A DNA stretch of 64,000 nt from Cerioporus squamosus (GCA_022592435.1 JABYQS010000071.1:1-64000), one strand, 5' to 3'. Numbered from the stretch's first letter, positions 1-12,540 are shown. The notes: generated by a model from the sequence alone, not told the origin. Numbers and translations: made by a program.

Positions 1-685
1 GCAAGTCTGGCTCCGACAAACCAATTCAGCGTCTTTAGAAATCATGTCGGCTCATAACATACCTCAGCGTCCGCACCACGCACGCCACACATCGAATCGT
101 GAGTTCCAATTGCAAGGAGGCTTTCCGGCGTAGACCCGTTGTGATCGACGTTGCCACTGGTGGCTTCGGAGGAATGGACACTAGCGACCGCGCCCTCCGC
201 AACGCTCACAAAGAGGCGCGAAGCCACGAGGGCCACTTGATTGCAACTTGTGCATTGAATAATCTTCTCTGGACCGAGACATGAGTCGCAACATAGGTGT
301 CCTATGCCCTTGGTTCAGAATGTGTATGATAAAGAAGATTGCGACAACAACTAACCGCAAGTCATGAGCATAGGCGGGATGGACGCCCCGAGCTCACATG
401 CACAAGAGACGCACTCCATGGACGTCGCAGAAGATTTGACGGTTAGGAAAGAACGAATGCAGTCACAGGCGTAGGAGAGACTCAATGTAGTGAGAGAGAG
501 GGTGTTAGTATCCCGTACCGAGCCCGCTAACGACGCATATATACATTCTCGGGCGTCACGATAACCTCGCCTATCCAATGGACCTGACGTATATGGAAGG
601 TTATGTACTGACACAAAGATTACGCGACTTGACTCGCAGGTGTTGTTCATTCCGGGCCTTCATTCGCAGCGTAGATGAGTAGTAC
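1..685. other. Gene-poor left edge
   Basis: No recognisable gene. An ATG-initiated frame of 99 codons lies on the minus strand (351-650), but it has no domain and no neighbouring exon that I could join to it. The stretch ends where dispersed repeat copy A1 begins. Confidence 0.4.
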
Positions 686-1490
686 TGCGGTCGGTGCTCG
701 GCAGCTCCGCATGCGTCCGGGACGTGCGACTGCAAGCCACCGCCGATGTGCACGCCTTGCTATCCCGACGAGAGTAGATGCAGATGCCGGTGTCGACGAA
801 AGTAGGCTGGCGGAGGACGGGGGACGGGGAGAAGAGCGCTGCGCAGGCGGGATGGCGGAGCGCAAGCAACGTACGGGGCCACGGACGGGCGCGCGCCCCG
901 CCCCGCCCCTTGCTGACAAAGCCGCACAGCTTCTGGCAGGCGGACCGACCGCCGAGATGCGGTGGCACTTCGACCTGCCCCATATGCATGTCGGACTCGC
1001 CCGTCTGCTCTCTCTACGACTTGCTAACCTCGGCTTCCTTTCTCTTCTCGGCGACAATCGCAAGCATCCGGATTTGATTCCATTCTCCTCTCCGCCTGCC
1101 ATCTATGGCAGCTCGATCTCGTCTCTCCATCTTCTCCCTCGCGCCAACTCCCTCGTCGTCTCATCCCGTCATCCATTCGTGCCACTCGCTAACGGTTCCC
1201 CGGCATCGAGGTTCCGCGGCCGTCGCCTTCGCGTCCCAGCCATGCAGAACTCCTTCCCTTCTCGGCGACAATTGCAAGCATCCCCTCCCGGCCACTCTCC
1301 TCTCCGCCTGCCATCTATGGCAGCTCGATCTCGTCTCTCCATCTTCTCCCTCGCCACCCGTTCGTGCCACTCGCTAACGGTCCTGGTCTCGAGGTTCCGC
1401 CGCTGTCGCCTTCGCGTGTCAGCCATGCAGCTGCAGAACTCCCTCCTGGCTATAGCATTCTCCGCGGTCCACGCGCGCCCGCCGTACACC
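686..1490 (+). repeat. Dispersed repeat, copy A1
   Basis: This is one of three long copies of a repeat also found at 19,941-20,849 (+) and 39,401-40,450 (-). Positions 686-1257 match 20,271-20,849 with one length difference, a 7-bp GGGGGAC unit present once more in A2. Positions 686 to about 1401 match A3. The copy starts with a recurrent core around CCGCATGCGTCCGGGACGTG, then a GC-rich stretch resembling CGCCCCGCCCC, then CCCCATATGCATG. Inside it a segment of about 213 bp is duplicated in tandem: CTCGGCGACAAT at about 1047 and 1261, and CCATCTATGGCAGC at about 1100 and 1311. Reading frames here are open on both strands because of base composition, so I call no gene. Terminal inverted repeats and target duplications were not found. 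Confidence 0.85.
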
Positions 1491-2243
1491 AGGAGTAACT
1501 AGTACTGCTGCGCTTCACTCGTCGCCGTCCAGTTGCGCTGGATAGATCTCATTGATCCCTGCCCAGGCCAAATGACCATCGCCATCGCTGCCGACCCTCC
1601 TTTGGGCTATGTACGCGTATCGCTGTGAGTCACTACCCTTCCTCATGACCTTGCAGGCGAGTGGTATTATGATATTTCTATATATGCACTCGTTCCGTGA
1701 TCATGTACGTAGGCGAGCCCTCGAGACGTGGCTGCATACAATGCATATGACCTTGCCTAGATAAGGGAGGGCGAGGGCATGGCCGCGGCCGTTTGTGGCG
1801 TGCTGTCCACGCGGCGCGTGTAACGTTGCCGGTCCCATATGCATGGGTGCTATGTGAGAATCTCACTCAGATGTGCTAGTGTTCACAGATGACACCCTCG
1901 CTGCCCTGCGCACAATAATACTACGCAAATTATGCAGCATCACTGCGGCGCCTCTGTCAGGTTCACCAGTGCTGAGCTGTTCAGTTCTGCGGTGCGCATA
2001 CGATACCACGAGTCAGGATAGGATGAGGCCGAAAGACTGACTTGTGGTTATACGGCACCAACGTCGGAAATTGCCGACCTCCGCCTAAATAATAGCGGCT
2101 TCCTGACTGGGTAGCAATCTCTCCGTCTACACTGCCCGATCGACTTGCCAAGCTGAGTACCTGCTCATCAGAGTCCTTAAGGAGCGCCAAACTTGCATCT
2201 ATAAAGTTGCACCTGTCTCAGGGCTGACGTACCGAGACCTGTC
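1491..2243. other. Spacer upstream of the transposase gene
   Basis: No gene was recognised between repeat A1 and the transposase start. This stretch should hold the promoter, and possibly the left end, of the Tnp2-like element. I looked for a CACTA-type end pairing with sequence downstream of 6,208 and did not find one. Confidence 0.4.
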
Positions 2244-5200
2244 ATGTCCTCGGAACAACGGCTATGCTTCTGCGACGCTTGCGGCCTTACTGGATCACCT
2301 CAATCGAGGTCCACGATTGCGAAACACAGCAAAATGCAAAGCGCGAGAGCTCTTTCTGGACGCGGTCTCACTCCGACCGTGTCCAGTGCGGAGATGCGGC
2401 GCCGTGAAACGGACAAATGCGCTAGTTCCACGAACTTGAAGGCCATAACTAACACGTCCAAATCTTCTGCACACTCGTCCATGCCAGATAACAAACTTGC
2501 TTCCCCTGCTATAACGGAGCAACAAGTCGACGTCATCTCTGCTCAGTTCGCCCACGCCGTGGCATCTTTCGTTTTACCGGACAATCTAACCTTCAAGTAT
2601 CCTCCTCGCACGCCAACAGCGATGTATCCCGGTCCGCATATGTCTCTACCTTGGGAAGAGGGTCCCGCGGCCCTCGTGACATCGGATAAGTCGAACGCGC
2701 GAATCTTACTGCATATCTCGTACCTGAAGTCTGTCAGAACCGCTCTTACCAGTATAGTAGGAGCATCCGTTTCGGGTCCAGCGACCTATAGAATGAATAC
2801 CACTCTCGGAGAGATAACCCAGAAGTTGCAATTCTTGGAGGATTGGAGAATGTCACAGTGGACTCGCTTGCAACGAGCCGCTCCAGACCCAGAAGGTCTG
2901 GGTCCCAGGAGGTATGATACAGGTATGTATATGTGCTTGCATCGATATTTCGGTACGATAACTTCGAGATCGTCGCAGAACCATTTTTGAGGGAATGAAG
3001 GGAGACCATCCAGTCGTCAATACATGCATCTTCCTTGTCCTCGTGCTCAATCTCTTGTACCACGTAACTCTCCCTGCCTGCCGGCTCACAGTCAAGATCC
3101 TCAAGCGCCTAATTCAGGTTGCCTGGGCCGACCGATGCGCGCAACTTGAATCCAGTTTTGCGGACTCGCCTGACGCTGAACAGCTCAATAAAGTTTTAGA
3201 TTCCATCCCCGCAGACGTGTCTACGTCTATCAAGCGTCTTAACATCTTCCCAGAAACAATCGAGTATGCATGCTGCCCGGCGTGCTTCGCGTTGTATCCG
3301 TCGCGGAAGTCGCGAGGTTCTCAATCGAACGCTGGAAGAGCCGACCCTCCGGATATCGGCCGAGATGACTCTGACATATCGCTGGTTGAGGGGCAATGCG
3401 TCTCAAACTCCCTCCCATTCTACTCTCACGAAACGATAGTACCACGTAACACCGACATGACTCAGACTGAATATCCAGAGTTCTGTACTCAACGAGACCC
3501 GCCAGAAGACGGAGAATGTGGTGCACGCTTACTAAGGAAGCGAATGCAACGCAGTTCACATGACCAGTACCGTCCCATACGAAGATACTCTCACCAGACA
3601 TTCGTCTCATGGATTGGAAGAATGATGTCTCGACGTGACTTCGAAGCAATGGTTGACAGATCATTGCAAACTCGGAGCGCAGCTGGCGGCAACATGCCAG
3701 GATACTATGTGGACGACATCATGCAAGCTCCGGAAGTGCGAAGTTTCCTGGGTCCAGATGGCCTGACATTCATCGGACCAAGCGGCGGTGACGAAGGCAG
3801 GCTGTTATTCAGCCTTTTCATTGACTGGTTCAATCCTCGCGGAAATCGTCGTGCAGGAGCTTCGTTGTCCTCTGGCGTGATCTTCATGGCATGCCTGAAT
3901 CTCCCGCCAGATGTTCGGTACAAGAGAGAAAACCTATATCTCGCCGGTGTCCTTCCGGGCCCAAAGAGCCCTTCCCTAGAGCAGGTTAATCACTTCTTGC
4001 AGCCCATAGTCAAAGAGCTCCGTGACCTTTGGAAGGACGGCGTTACGCTATCCCGCACAGCACTGCGATTGTCAGGTCGTGTGGTCAGAGCTGCGCTCAT
4101 GCCCTTAGCCTCAGATCTTGGCGCCATTCGCAAAACATCCGGTACAGCGTCTCATAGCGCAACCTACTTTTGCACCTTCTGTCAACTTAAGAAGCGCGAT
4201 ATCAACAATACGGACGCATCATTATGGCCCCGCAGAGATTGCGCTGCATTTCGCAGGCATGCGGAAGCATGGAAGGGAGCCCCGTCTTCCAAGGAACGCA
4301 AGAGATTATTCAAAGCTCACGGCGTCAGGTACTCCGTACTGCTGGAGTTACCCTATTGGAGGCCGACTCGTTACATACTGTTGGACACGATGCACAACAT
4401 GTTCCTAGGGCTCTTTCAGCGCCATTGCAGACGAATTCTTGGGATGAACATTGAGACAGATGAGCCTCAAGACAGAGATCTAGATGAACAGGAAGCCACA
4501 CCTCTATTCACAGAGGAGGACATGACAAAAGCTCTCACCAAGCTTCGACGATGTTCGACCCCAGAGGCTCTCAGAGACGGTCTGAAGCTCCCAGTCATGA
4601 GGGTACTCTATGAGGTGGCCGGATGTGGGCCCCCGGGGAAGAAGACGAAACTCGAGATGGCCAGAGTACTCCTCTCCCAGGTGAGTGATTTACGTCAAAG
4701 GTTTAGTCTGTCGGATCGAGTCTCATCAATTGCATAGCGGGAAGATGCTGTGACAAAAGCCTCGTCCGCTAGTTTAGATCTCTCTGGACACGCATACGAG
4801 GCGCAGAAGCCCAAGAAGAAAGTTGTTTTGGACAAATCAGTGCTGCAGGAGGTTATCGCTGATATGAGAATCGCCATGCTTCCCTCGGCGATTGGCCGTG
4901 CGCCCCCAAACGTCGGCAGCGCGGGGGCCGGAACACTGAGCGCAGACCAATGGCGCACGTTGTGCATGGTCCATTTGGTTGTAAGTCTGACGCGTCTTTG
5001 GGGGTGGCTGCCTGCCGAGGACAGACGTCGCGAACTCCTCGACAACTTCTTGGACCTAGTCGCCGCTGTTCGTTATGGAAATGTCCGCAGGACGTCCCGG
5101 AGCCGGATCTCCACCTATAACTACCACATATTCAGATACGTTAGAGGATTGCGGAGGCTGTTTCCGGAACAGGACCTGGTACCCAACCACCACCTAGCGT

Positions 5201-6208
5201 TGCATCACGGTGAAGTTCTGGAAAACTTCGGGCCCTCACATGCATATTGGGGCTTCCCATTCGAGCGCAAGATTCGTATTCTTCGTCACGCCAAGATCAA
5301 CTATCGTCACGGTAATGCTGTCCCTTCTCCCATATGTGTTCCTTGGCATTGACATGCACGCGTCAGGGGAGACCGAGGTCACGTTTTTTGAATCATTCTG
5401 TTTGGGAAACAACCTGAAGATCATGATGGTGTCCCGACGACTACCCGCAGTTCTGAACGACTTGGTTGACCTCATTGATTGCGCATTTTCCGGAGATACT
5501 CCCGGGAGCGACTCTATCAGGCCATCGGTGTATGCCGCAGGATCGGAGCCCTCAGTTGCCGTTAACGAACAGAAAAAATCACTATTGCCCTTGGAAACTT
5601 ACAATGCATTGCTAGCGTGTATTCGTGGAGATTCGTCGCTTCGTGGGGCCGCGATATATCGATCAATTCAAGAAGATCAAGAGCGCGCAATCGTCCTTAG
5701 CTCAGATGCCCAACTATTGCAACACGTCGAACATCGAGGGGTCCGCTACTGCACATATTCATACTATCCTGGAGACAGTCATGTTTTGTTCCGAGAATCC
5801 CCAGGGAGCACTTTGCGCACCCAACAGACGGAGCATACTGCGCTGTCCTTGGGCCAGATACAAAGTATTTTTGTTCACAAGAGGCTGCAAGCGGATGGGT
5901 CTTTTCTTCACCAGACTTTCGCAGCGCTGCGCCCCTTCAACGCCCTATCAGAAGCCGACCAACGGCACGATCCGTATCGTCGTTATAAGTCTCTGCGAGC
6001 TACGCTCGTTTACTCCTCTCCATCACCGACTATTCGAGTAGTTCCCATCCGGGACATTATCGCTCAGTTCGTGGCATGCCCATACCGCAACCATCAATCA
6101 ATGCTATCCCGACAGTGCATGGTCGTGATACCGCTGGATGAGGTGCGTGTCTCAAAGGCTCTGCGTGAAGATGTGCTTAGAGTCGTCTATGCCACGGAGC
6201 AGCTATGA
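2244..6208 (+). CDS. Tnp2-type (CACTA/En-Spm-like) transposase
   Basis: Four exons join without a stop: 2244-2922, 2969-4680, 4738-5311 and 5367-6208, separated by introns of 46, 57 and 55 nt, giving 1,268 codons. The N-terminus has the Cys-rich start CFCDACG followed by a His, as in basidiomycete transposases of this class. The middle carries YACCPACFALYP, the block FIDWFNPRGNRRAG..SSGVIFMACLNLPP, the block LYLAGVLPGPKSPSLEQ, and LLDTMHNMFLGLFQRHCR. These are hallmarks of the Transposase family Tnp2 proteins of Agaricomycetes. The exon phases agree at all three junctions and the ATG at 2244 opens the frame. The protein would act in the nucleus, cutting and moving its own element. It is the only transposase gene in the window that looks undamaged. 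The element ends and target duplication are unresolved. The family call is by recall of conserved blocks, not by a search. Confidence 0.85.
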
Positions 6209-7344
6209 TTGCCGCAAGCAGGCGATTCTCATGGGATGGGTTGTGTATGCATTAGGTTTCGTAGTTGTGCGGAGGGTTCGATCCTCACCAAGTTCGTGAC
6301 TGTAATGAAATAGAAGCTCACCTGCTTACATTGTGGAGACTCGGGCTTGTACCAAAGTCCCACTACTACTTGGTAGTACAACAGCATCGGGAGATCCGAC
6401 TACACCGAATGTGATAGAGCTTCTATCAGCGAACGACATGTCCGCAGTGGCCGGCTATGCGTGAGTTAACGAAGGACCGTGAACCGTGAATGGCTGCGTA
6501 GACTTACCGTATGGCCGCGAAGCCCTGTCAGCTATGCCACATGCTTGCGAGTAAGGTAGGTAAGATGCTCTCTTACTCCAACCTCTTGCAGAAGTTCCCA
6601 TATGACACAGAGCGCAAAACATGATAGAGAGGAGTTGGAGAGGAGGGTTGAAAGTTAAACGTTCGAACGCGCGCCGACTCGGAACCAGACCGGGACGGGC
6701 GTCCGTCCCTCGGGATAAGCCGCGGTCCAATCAGGACCCCGGCAAAAGCGCCCAGAGGTCATATGCCGGCCGGGGCCAGTTTCCTCCTCCTCCTCCTCCT
6801 CCTCTTCTTGATCGTGGCTTTCTATGCTTCTGACGGGCAGTTCTTGTGCAGTGAATACGTATGTACTCTCACTGCTCCTACAACATACGTACTTACTGTG
6901 GGGTATCCATTCTTTCCTCCCTCAGTCTGAACCTTGGCTCTCGTACATGGCGGGCGCCCGGTCTCTCTCATCGCGCTCGAGCTGAATCGTGTCACCAAAC
7001 TACTCCTCCCAAACACCCAAATGCCCATAAGCAATGCAAGCCCGGGATGCCGAGGAGCCAGCCCGCATGAGCCTGTGCGAGTGCCCTGAGAGTGCATGCA
7101 TAGGATGACACCCCGACCCGGGAGACGAACGTACGTGTTTCATGATACCGTCGTCTTCCCTCGTCCTTTGAGTGTCTTTCCCAAGCGTAGCCCACCGAGC
7201 ATTTGCATCGCACGGACGCACCGCGATGAGTCGTAGGCGGCTAGATATGTGGGTGATGCGGCGAGCACCCCGGTGTCTGGGAGGGTAGGGTGATTATGAT
7301 TTTCATAGACGCGCAGACGCAAGTGGAGCGACAAGACGAAGATT
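6209..7344. other. Spacer with a (TCC)n tract
   Basis: No gene was recognised between the transposase stop and the ATG7 fragment. A TCC microsatellite lies at about 6782-6806. GGGTTCGATCC at about 6279 resembles a tRNA T-arm, but no cloverleaf forms around it. Confidence 0.4.
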
Positions 7345-8875
7345 CATCCATACTAACCGTCAAGGATCGCGAGACCGGCCAGAAGACCCCCCTCGGCTGC
7401 AATCTCGCCGTCAGTGGTGATGCGTTCTCCAAGCCACCCCAGTGCGTCGAATATCGATCCATCCGTGCTTATCATCAGCCACTGGCACCCACGCTGACAT
7501 CGTGTACATACTACAGGATCCCGCAGAACGCGGTCTCGGCGACAGGTGTGTTCAAGAACTTCAACACGACCGAGGACTAAGAATGCGGACAAGACCGCGC
7601 TGTTTAACCAGGTCGCCGACGAGATCTGGAAGAGCATCACCGTCGACAAGTCTACCGCGCTCCTCGACCGCTACGTCGTCATCACCTTCGCCGATCTCAA
7701 GAAGTATGAGTACTTCTACTGGTTTGCGTTTCATGCTTTTGCAGCTAAGCCAGCATGGGAGATCGACGGCGAGCGGCTTGGTGCATAGAACGCGCTCGGC
7801 GCAGAAACGGTGAGTCTCGTGTCTTCCTCATTTGCCGCATCGTACCAACGGGTTACAAGCTCTCCTCAATCCAATCCGAACTCCACGCCTCACCACGCTC
7901 CTGCTTCCTCGTCCGCACAGTCGACGGACGAACCTCCATCGCTCTACGATACCTTCGCCAACGTCCCCCCCGAATACCGCGTGATCGGCTTCGTCTACCC
8001 CGCCGCGCTCCCCACCAACCCCGGCTGGCCGCTCCGCAACCTCCTCGCCTACCTCCTCGCTCTCCACCCGGAAACCGCGCAGGGTGTCCGGATCCTTTGC
8101 TGGCGCGCCGTCGGGGTGGAAGAGCCGCTTTGGGATCCTCAAGCAGAGCGGCACCGCTGCTGCCACGATGGAGAGGGTCGGATGGGAAAAGATCATCCAC
8201 GGCAAGCTCGGCGCGCGTGTCGCGGACCTCGCGCCGATGTTGGACCCAGCGAGGTGCGCCTCCTCTCTTCCTGTGCTGACTTTGCTGACGCGGGCGTAGA
8301 TTGGCCGACCAGGCCGTCGATTTAAACCTCAAGCTCATACGATGGGGGATCCTCCCTGCGCTTGACCTGGAGAAGGTCGTGAACACGCGCTGCCCTGCTC
8401 CTGGGCGCAGGTATGCTCGGCTGCTATGTCGCTCACACACTCATGGTTGGTGCTGTCCTTATCGTAGGTAGCACGAATTACTGACTGTTCACAGGAATGG
8501 GGCGTGTGGACGATCACGTTCGTCGACTCTGCTCGTGTCCCGTTCTCGAACCCGGTGCGCCAGCCGCTGTTCGATTTCGAGGGCTGCCTGAACGGCGGGA
8601 AACCAAAGGCCGCATGTGCCGCGGAGAAGTTGAAGAAGATATTCCCCGATGTCGTGCGTCTGTCTCCCCCCTAACTGGGTCCACCACTGACGGCCCTCTG
8701 CAGACCGCGTCCAGGCACAACCTGCGCATCCCGATGCCCGGGCACCCGACCCCGCCCGCGTCGGTCGAGCAGGCAAAGGAGGACGTCGCGACGCTCGAGA
8801 AGTTCGTTGGCGAGCACGACGTTGTGCTGATGGACTTGCGCGAGAGCCGGTGGCTGCCGCAGGTCGGGTGCACCT
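7345..8875 (+). pseudogene. ATG7: ATG7 (autophagy E1-like enzyme) pseudogene fragment
   Basis: The translated pieces read in order as Atg7, the E1-like enzyme that activates Atg8 and Atg12 in autophagy. They are VKDRETGQ and GCNLAV from the N-terminal domain (from about 7350), ATGVFKNFNTTED (about 7540), WKSITVDKSTALLDRY..FADLKKY (about 7630-7720), PTNPGWPLRNLLAYLLALHP (about 8010), the nucleotide-binding glycine loop [17 protein letters not shown] (about 8393-8448), and [20 protein letters not shown] (about 8512). Two introns survive (about 8450-8495 and 8655-8703). Lesions: two bases are missing at GAGGACT/AAGAAT (about 7576); the frame shifts in the exon near 7,940; one extra C lies before the glycine loop; codons are lost near HDVVLMD. 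The 5' end and the whole catalytic-Cys half of the protein are absent. It cannot make a working enzyme, so an intact ATG7 must lie elsewhere in the genome. Confidence 0.8.
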
Positions 8876-8897
8876 GTGTGCCAACCAACTAACAAGG

Positions 8898-9046
8898 ATG
8901 GGGCGGCGACCGCTTCTGCTACGACTATCGTGCTATGGCTATCGTGAACGGTCGCGTGGTGTGGATGTGCAAGGCTTGTGATTTCCCTTTCTGGACGTCA
9001 AGCGGGCCACCGCCACGGTCGATATCGATGTGCGCTTCCAGTTTGG
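8898..9046 (+). pseudogene. Probable glutamine-dependent NAD+ synthetase fragment
   Basis: Just after the ATG7 fragment, the pieces GGDRFCYDYRAMAIVNGRVV and, one frame shift later, LDVKRATATVDIDV resemble the nitrilase-like glutaminase domain of eukaryotic NAD+ synthetase (the block GCDGDRLYYDGCA...IVAQG..FSL.DV.V.TATVDL, from memory). A few tens of codons remain, with at least one frameshift. The two fragments share a strand and sit about 20 bp apart although these genes are not normally adjacent, which suggests joining by rearrangement or capture by a mobile element. A search against fungal Qns1 would settle the identity. Confidence 0.45.
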
Positions 9047-10594
9047 GGCAACCTGATAGCTGGCGCAGAGAGGTACTACCGCTTCCACGTCGATTATGCG
9101 CGATTACGCTCTACGCTCTACGAGATCAAGGACTTCAGCGAACTTGTGGCTGAGCGGTTTTCACAGGGACGGCACCATCAGCGGAAGAACCTGCCTATAG
9201 CTAGGTTCCGCTCCGATAGTCGTTACGTACAATGCATTCACTCATCGTTGTATCCTCAGGCTTGGACCGGTAGGCTAGCTCTGGGACTTCCGTCGCTCTC
9301 GTACCAAAGCATACTTCACGCTGAGCGGCAGTGTCGCCAGCTGCGCCACATCCGCGGATTCATACTCGACGGTTGTCTCGTGAGTCGTCGCCGGAGCTGC
9401 ATGCAAAATCGGTAAGCTGCACATCATGTCCCCCTTGAATGCAGGATCGAAACTCATGTGCTTTGCACAGATCACACAAAGCTCGCTGACGCCCGCCGGA
9501 TCGCTGGAGAACCAAGAGGGCCTCGGGATGTGCCCCTCGGACCCAGGCGACGTCGCGAAAAAGAACGTCCACGGACACTGAAAACTCGAGCGCGCGCAGG
9601 ACCTGACGAACGCCATTGGCAGGTGTGTTGACTCTCAGCTCGAAAACCCGAGACGAAGCCGCTCACTTATAAGTCTAGCTACCACATCGATCTGGACGGA
9701 TACTTCCTTACTGCTATCCGCGTTTTTACTTGCATATGTCACTGAGGTGAGGCCGTGCCCTGGTACGCATGGTGGCACTGCTCGAAGAACGCAAAATATC
9801 CAGGCGCGGCTGCGAATGCGTAGAAGTGTAGGCACTGTTTCTTCGAGTACGCGCGCACTAGGGATGGCCGTTCATCACCGTACGTCTGTTCCTTGTCTTG
9901 AGGCGAGGAATGCTAACTCCGTGCAGGCTTTGACTTGCGGCCCTTATTGTACCCATCAGGCGTCTCGTGGCAATTCGAGAGGATGGACGCCGCGACTGCT
10001 GACCAGACAGGTCGAACGTTCATGCGGAGGAGGCACGGAAGCGGCGGGGACACTGGAATGGAGACCGACAACGAAATAGTTAACCGTACGACAGGTCTAT
10101 GACTGCATCCCTATAAAGTCCGCCCTAAATATAGTCGTTCGTGCAATGCAGTACTCGACGAGCCCTCCCGGGAACTCCTTGGGCTTCTGCGTGTATCCCT
10201 GGAATTTGCTTTATCGCGCCGAAAGGACGAGGCCCTGCTTCTAGTGAAGCGTGAGGTTGCCCGAGTTATTGATAATGTCGAGGAAGATACCGTGCCCGGC
10301 ATTGTATTAAGCTCGTCCGTATGAAGCATTGGAACACCTCGGTGCGCGTGAGGTTCTAACGCCGCTGGTACAACTCTTGCAGCTCGGCCTCGTGCGAGCT
10401 TGCGAGTACTAAGGCCGAGCCAGGGCTTACTAAGCGCGAGGCACGGATGCGGATCTGAGAATCTGCGCCGATCATTGGGCGCTAAGACTTCTGCTTCCGA
10501 CCACATCCGCCTCGCGCTTCACCATTTGCAGACTGGAGTCCGGAGACTCGTTTTCTCGTCTTCCTCACTGTAAATCCCGACGATCGCAATCAAG
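9047..10594. other. Unassigned gene debris
   Basis: Short coherent peptides occur on the plus strand, such as AGAERYYRFHVDYARLRSTL (about 9062) and SKLMCFAQITQSSLTPAGSL (about 9440-9510). GTA..CAG and similar splice-like sites lie between them, but no continuous model could be made and no family was recognised. The stretch looks like more broken host-gene sequence on the same strand as the ATG7 and NAD synthetase pieces. Confidence 0.35.
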
Positions 10595-12012
10595 ATGTCT
10601 GGACTAGGTCCCGGAGGGCTCGGAGGAAGAAACCCAGGTGCATATAGCCGCCTTGGGGGTGGTCAGGAATGTGAGCCGGATTTGTCCACTACCGCCGGAA
10701 GGGTTGCGGAGAACGAGGTGTGCACGTGTTGGAACGAGGAGAGGCAGCAGCGACGGGAAGATGGAGAGACGGACGTGGAGGAGAACGAGGAGATGCTGGG
10801 GTTGGAACCCGAGGAGAGACAGAGGTCGCCCGGGAGGGCGGAGGAGCCGAGGCAGAATGAGCCGCGGCGAGGCACGCTGCCCCCGCTACTCATGATTACT
10901 CCCGCGCAGATGACGGAAATGGTATTGGCTGTGTCTATGATGAGAGATTGCAAGCCGATAGGGTCTTCAAGATGCTGGAGACTGTGGTTGGCCAGATCGG
11001 AGGGGCGACAGGTGGATCGGGGCCTGCTAGGACGGCGGCTCTGAACTTGAGCAGTGCCGAGCCGCTTCCGCTGATCGGCGACGCGCTCGGGTGCAGGATG
11101 TTCGAGGAGGACAACGTGGTCGCGGATCCAAGGCTGGGGCTCGTGTTGTCATTGGGACACCACTTGCTGCTGACTGTATGCACACCAGATGCGCTCGATG
11201 ACGTTCCAAAGGTTGCAAGAAGATCGAAATGAACACCTGGATGGGAATAGACAACAACAAGAAGTCTGTGGTTGACGTCGACCGGTGGCCTGACAAGAAG
11301 GAGATGTCCTTGAGCGACTGGAAGGACGCCTGGCTGTAGCTCCTCAAGATCATGGAAGGACATGTCCAGCCGGCAGTCATCGAGAAGTTCTGCAAGCATT
11401 TTGAGTACTTGAAGAAGCAGCAACGCTTTCCTGGGATACTGTGCTTCGACATCAGCATCAGGTGCAGGTACTTCTTGAACCATCGCCATCTTGAATTCAC
11501 GGTCGAGTCGCCAGAGTACTGGCAGGAGCTTGTCCAGACGTGCAACGACAAAACCGCAAAGATGGTGTGCGTCCTCAATGAGTGCGCGCTACCACCCGTA
11601 TGTTCGTGACGGGCGCAGGGATGGGCATGCCAATATGCATGGTGATGCGCGCAGAGATTTGAGGGGCGGAGCAGGTCCGGCAGGAGGCGGCGGGGCAGCC
11701 AAGCCCTTTCAGCATGGCAGGTCGCCCACATCCACGGGGCCTCTCTGCCTCATCTGTGGCAAGAGCAGACACAAGGTGCAGGCCTGAGGCAACAAGACCA
11801 TCAGAGGGCAGGACCTCTATGCCGTCTGGGCCGATGGCAAGCTCCTCACGATTGATGGGCGAGCCAAGTTGTGCATCTGTTGGAATGCCCGCGGAGACCA
11901 GGCTTGCAGCAGCAGGCAATGCGCTGACACTGCCAAGGGCACTAGGCATGCCTGTGCAATCTGCGTATCCACCGACCATCATGCCGGTAGTAAGCAGTGC
12001 ATCCGAGCATAG
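10595..12012 (+). pseudogene. DIRS gag-like protein, broken
   Basis: It starts with ATG at 10,595 (MSGLGPGG). A charged region rich in Glu and Arg follows. The frame is lost near 10,935 and again near 11,230, and a stop interrupts it at about 11,338. The C-terminal part is diagnostic: CLICGKSRHKVQA (about 11,750), then LCICWNARGDQAC (about 11,870) and HACAICVSTDHHAGSKQC (about 11,946-12,000). These are the clustered Cys/His zinc knuckles found in basidiomycete DIRS gag proteins, which package the element RNA. At least three lesions make it non-functional. Confidence 0.6.
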
Positions 12013-12475
12013 TCGCGTCATCACCATGTACCGTGCAGACACTTTTGAGTGCGCACTGCATAAGCGGTGTCGCGGCGACTAGGCGCGTAGACACCAGATG
12101 TCGATCGGCGACGGTCTGAGGGGTGAGCGGCAAGGAGCCGAAAAGGGGGGAGTAAAGAGAAAGCTCGACGAGGGCAGAGCAACGACCGGCTCGGGGGCAC
12201 GAAGTCGTCGATAGCTAGTCTTCACGCGCACTGCGACAGACTAGTCCCAATGACCCGGTTATATTAGCACAGAGACAAGGGGAAAGTACATGGGGGAAAG
12301 CGCACCTAGTCCCAATGACCTAGGCTGTATCACGGGTGTGACAAACCCGCGCGGGTTTCCGCGGGTGTCACACGCGGGTACGGGTACGGGTCACAGGCAG
12401 GCCAACCCGTGACCAACCCGTGACCCGTGCGCGGGGGTTTGTACCCGCTGCCGGACCTTCCACAGTTGACGTATC

Positions 12476-12540
12476 GCGACGCGTGTTATACCGTTAGAAA
12501 GCTACAACTCGTAGCTTTCCAGCGATATAACACGCGTCGC
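12476..12540. repeat. Long double hairpin inside the hAT MITE
   Basis: A perfect 15-bp inverted repeat (GCGACGCGTGTTATA, 12,476-12,490, with its complement at 12,526-12,540) encloses a second perfect 9-bp one (GAAAGCTAC, 12,497-12,505, with 12,511-12,519). The structure is nearly continuous and would fold strongly in DNA or RNA. Confidence 0.85.

Noticed and set aside
686..1490. Protein-coding gene in the A-type repeat (long Arg/Ser-rich frames, also at 20.2-20.9 and 39.4-40.2 kb)
   Set aside because: Several frames on both strands are open at once because of GC-rich repeated sequence, the products are low-complexity Arg/Ser/Pro, and the borders follow the repeat instead of splice or start signals.
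1500..6900. CACTA terminal repeats around the transposase gene
   Set aside because: A CACTA at about 1,633 has no matching TAGTG partner downstream within the region examined.
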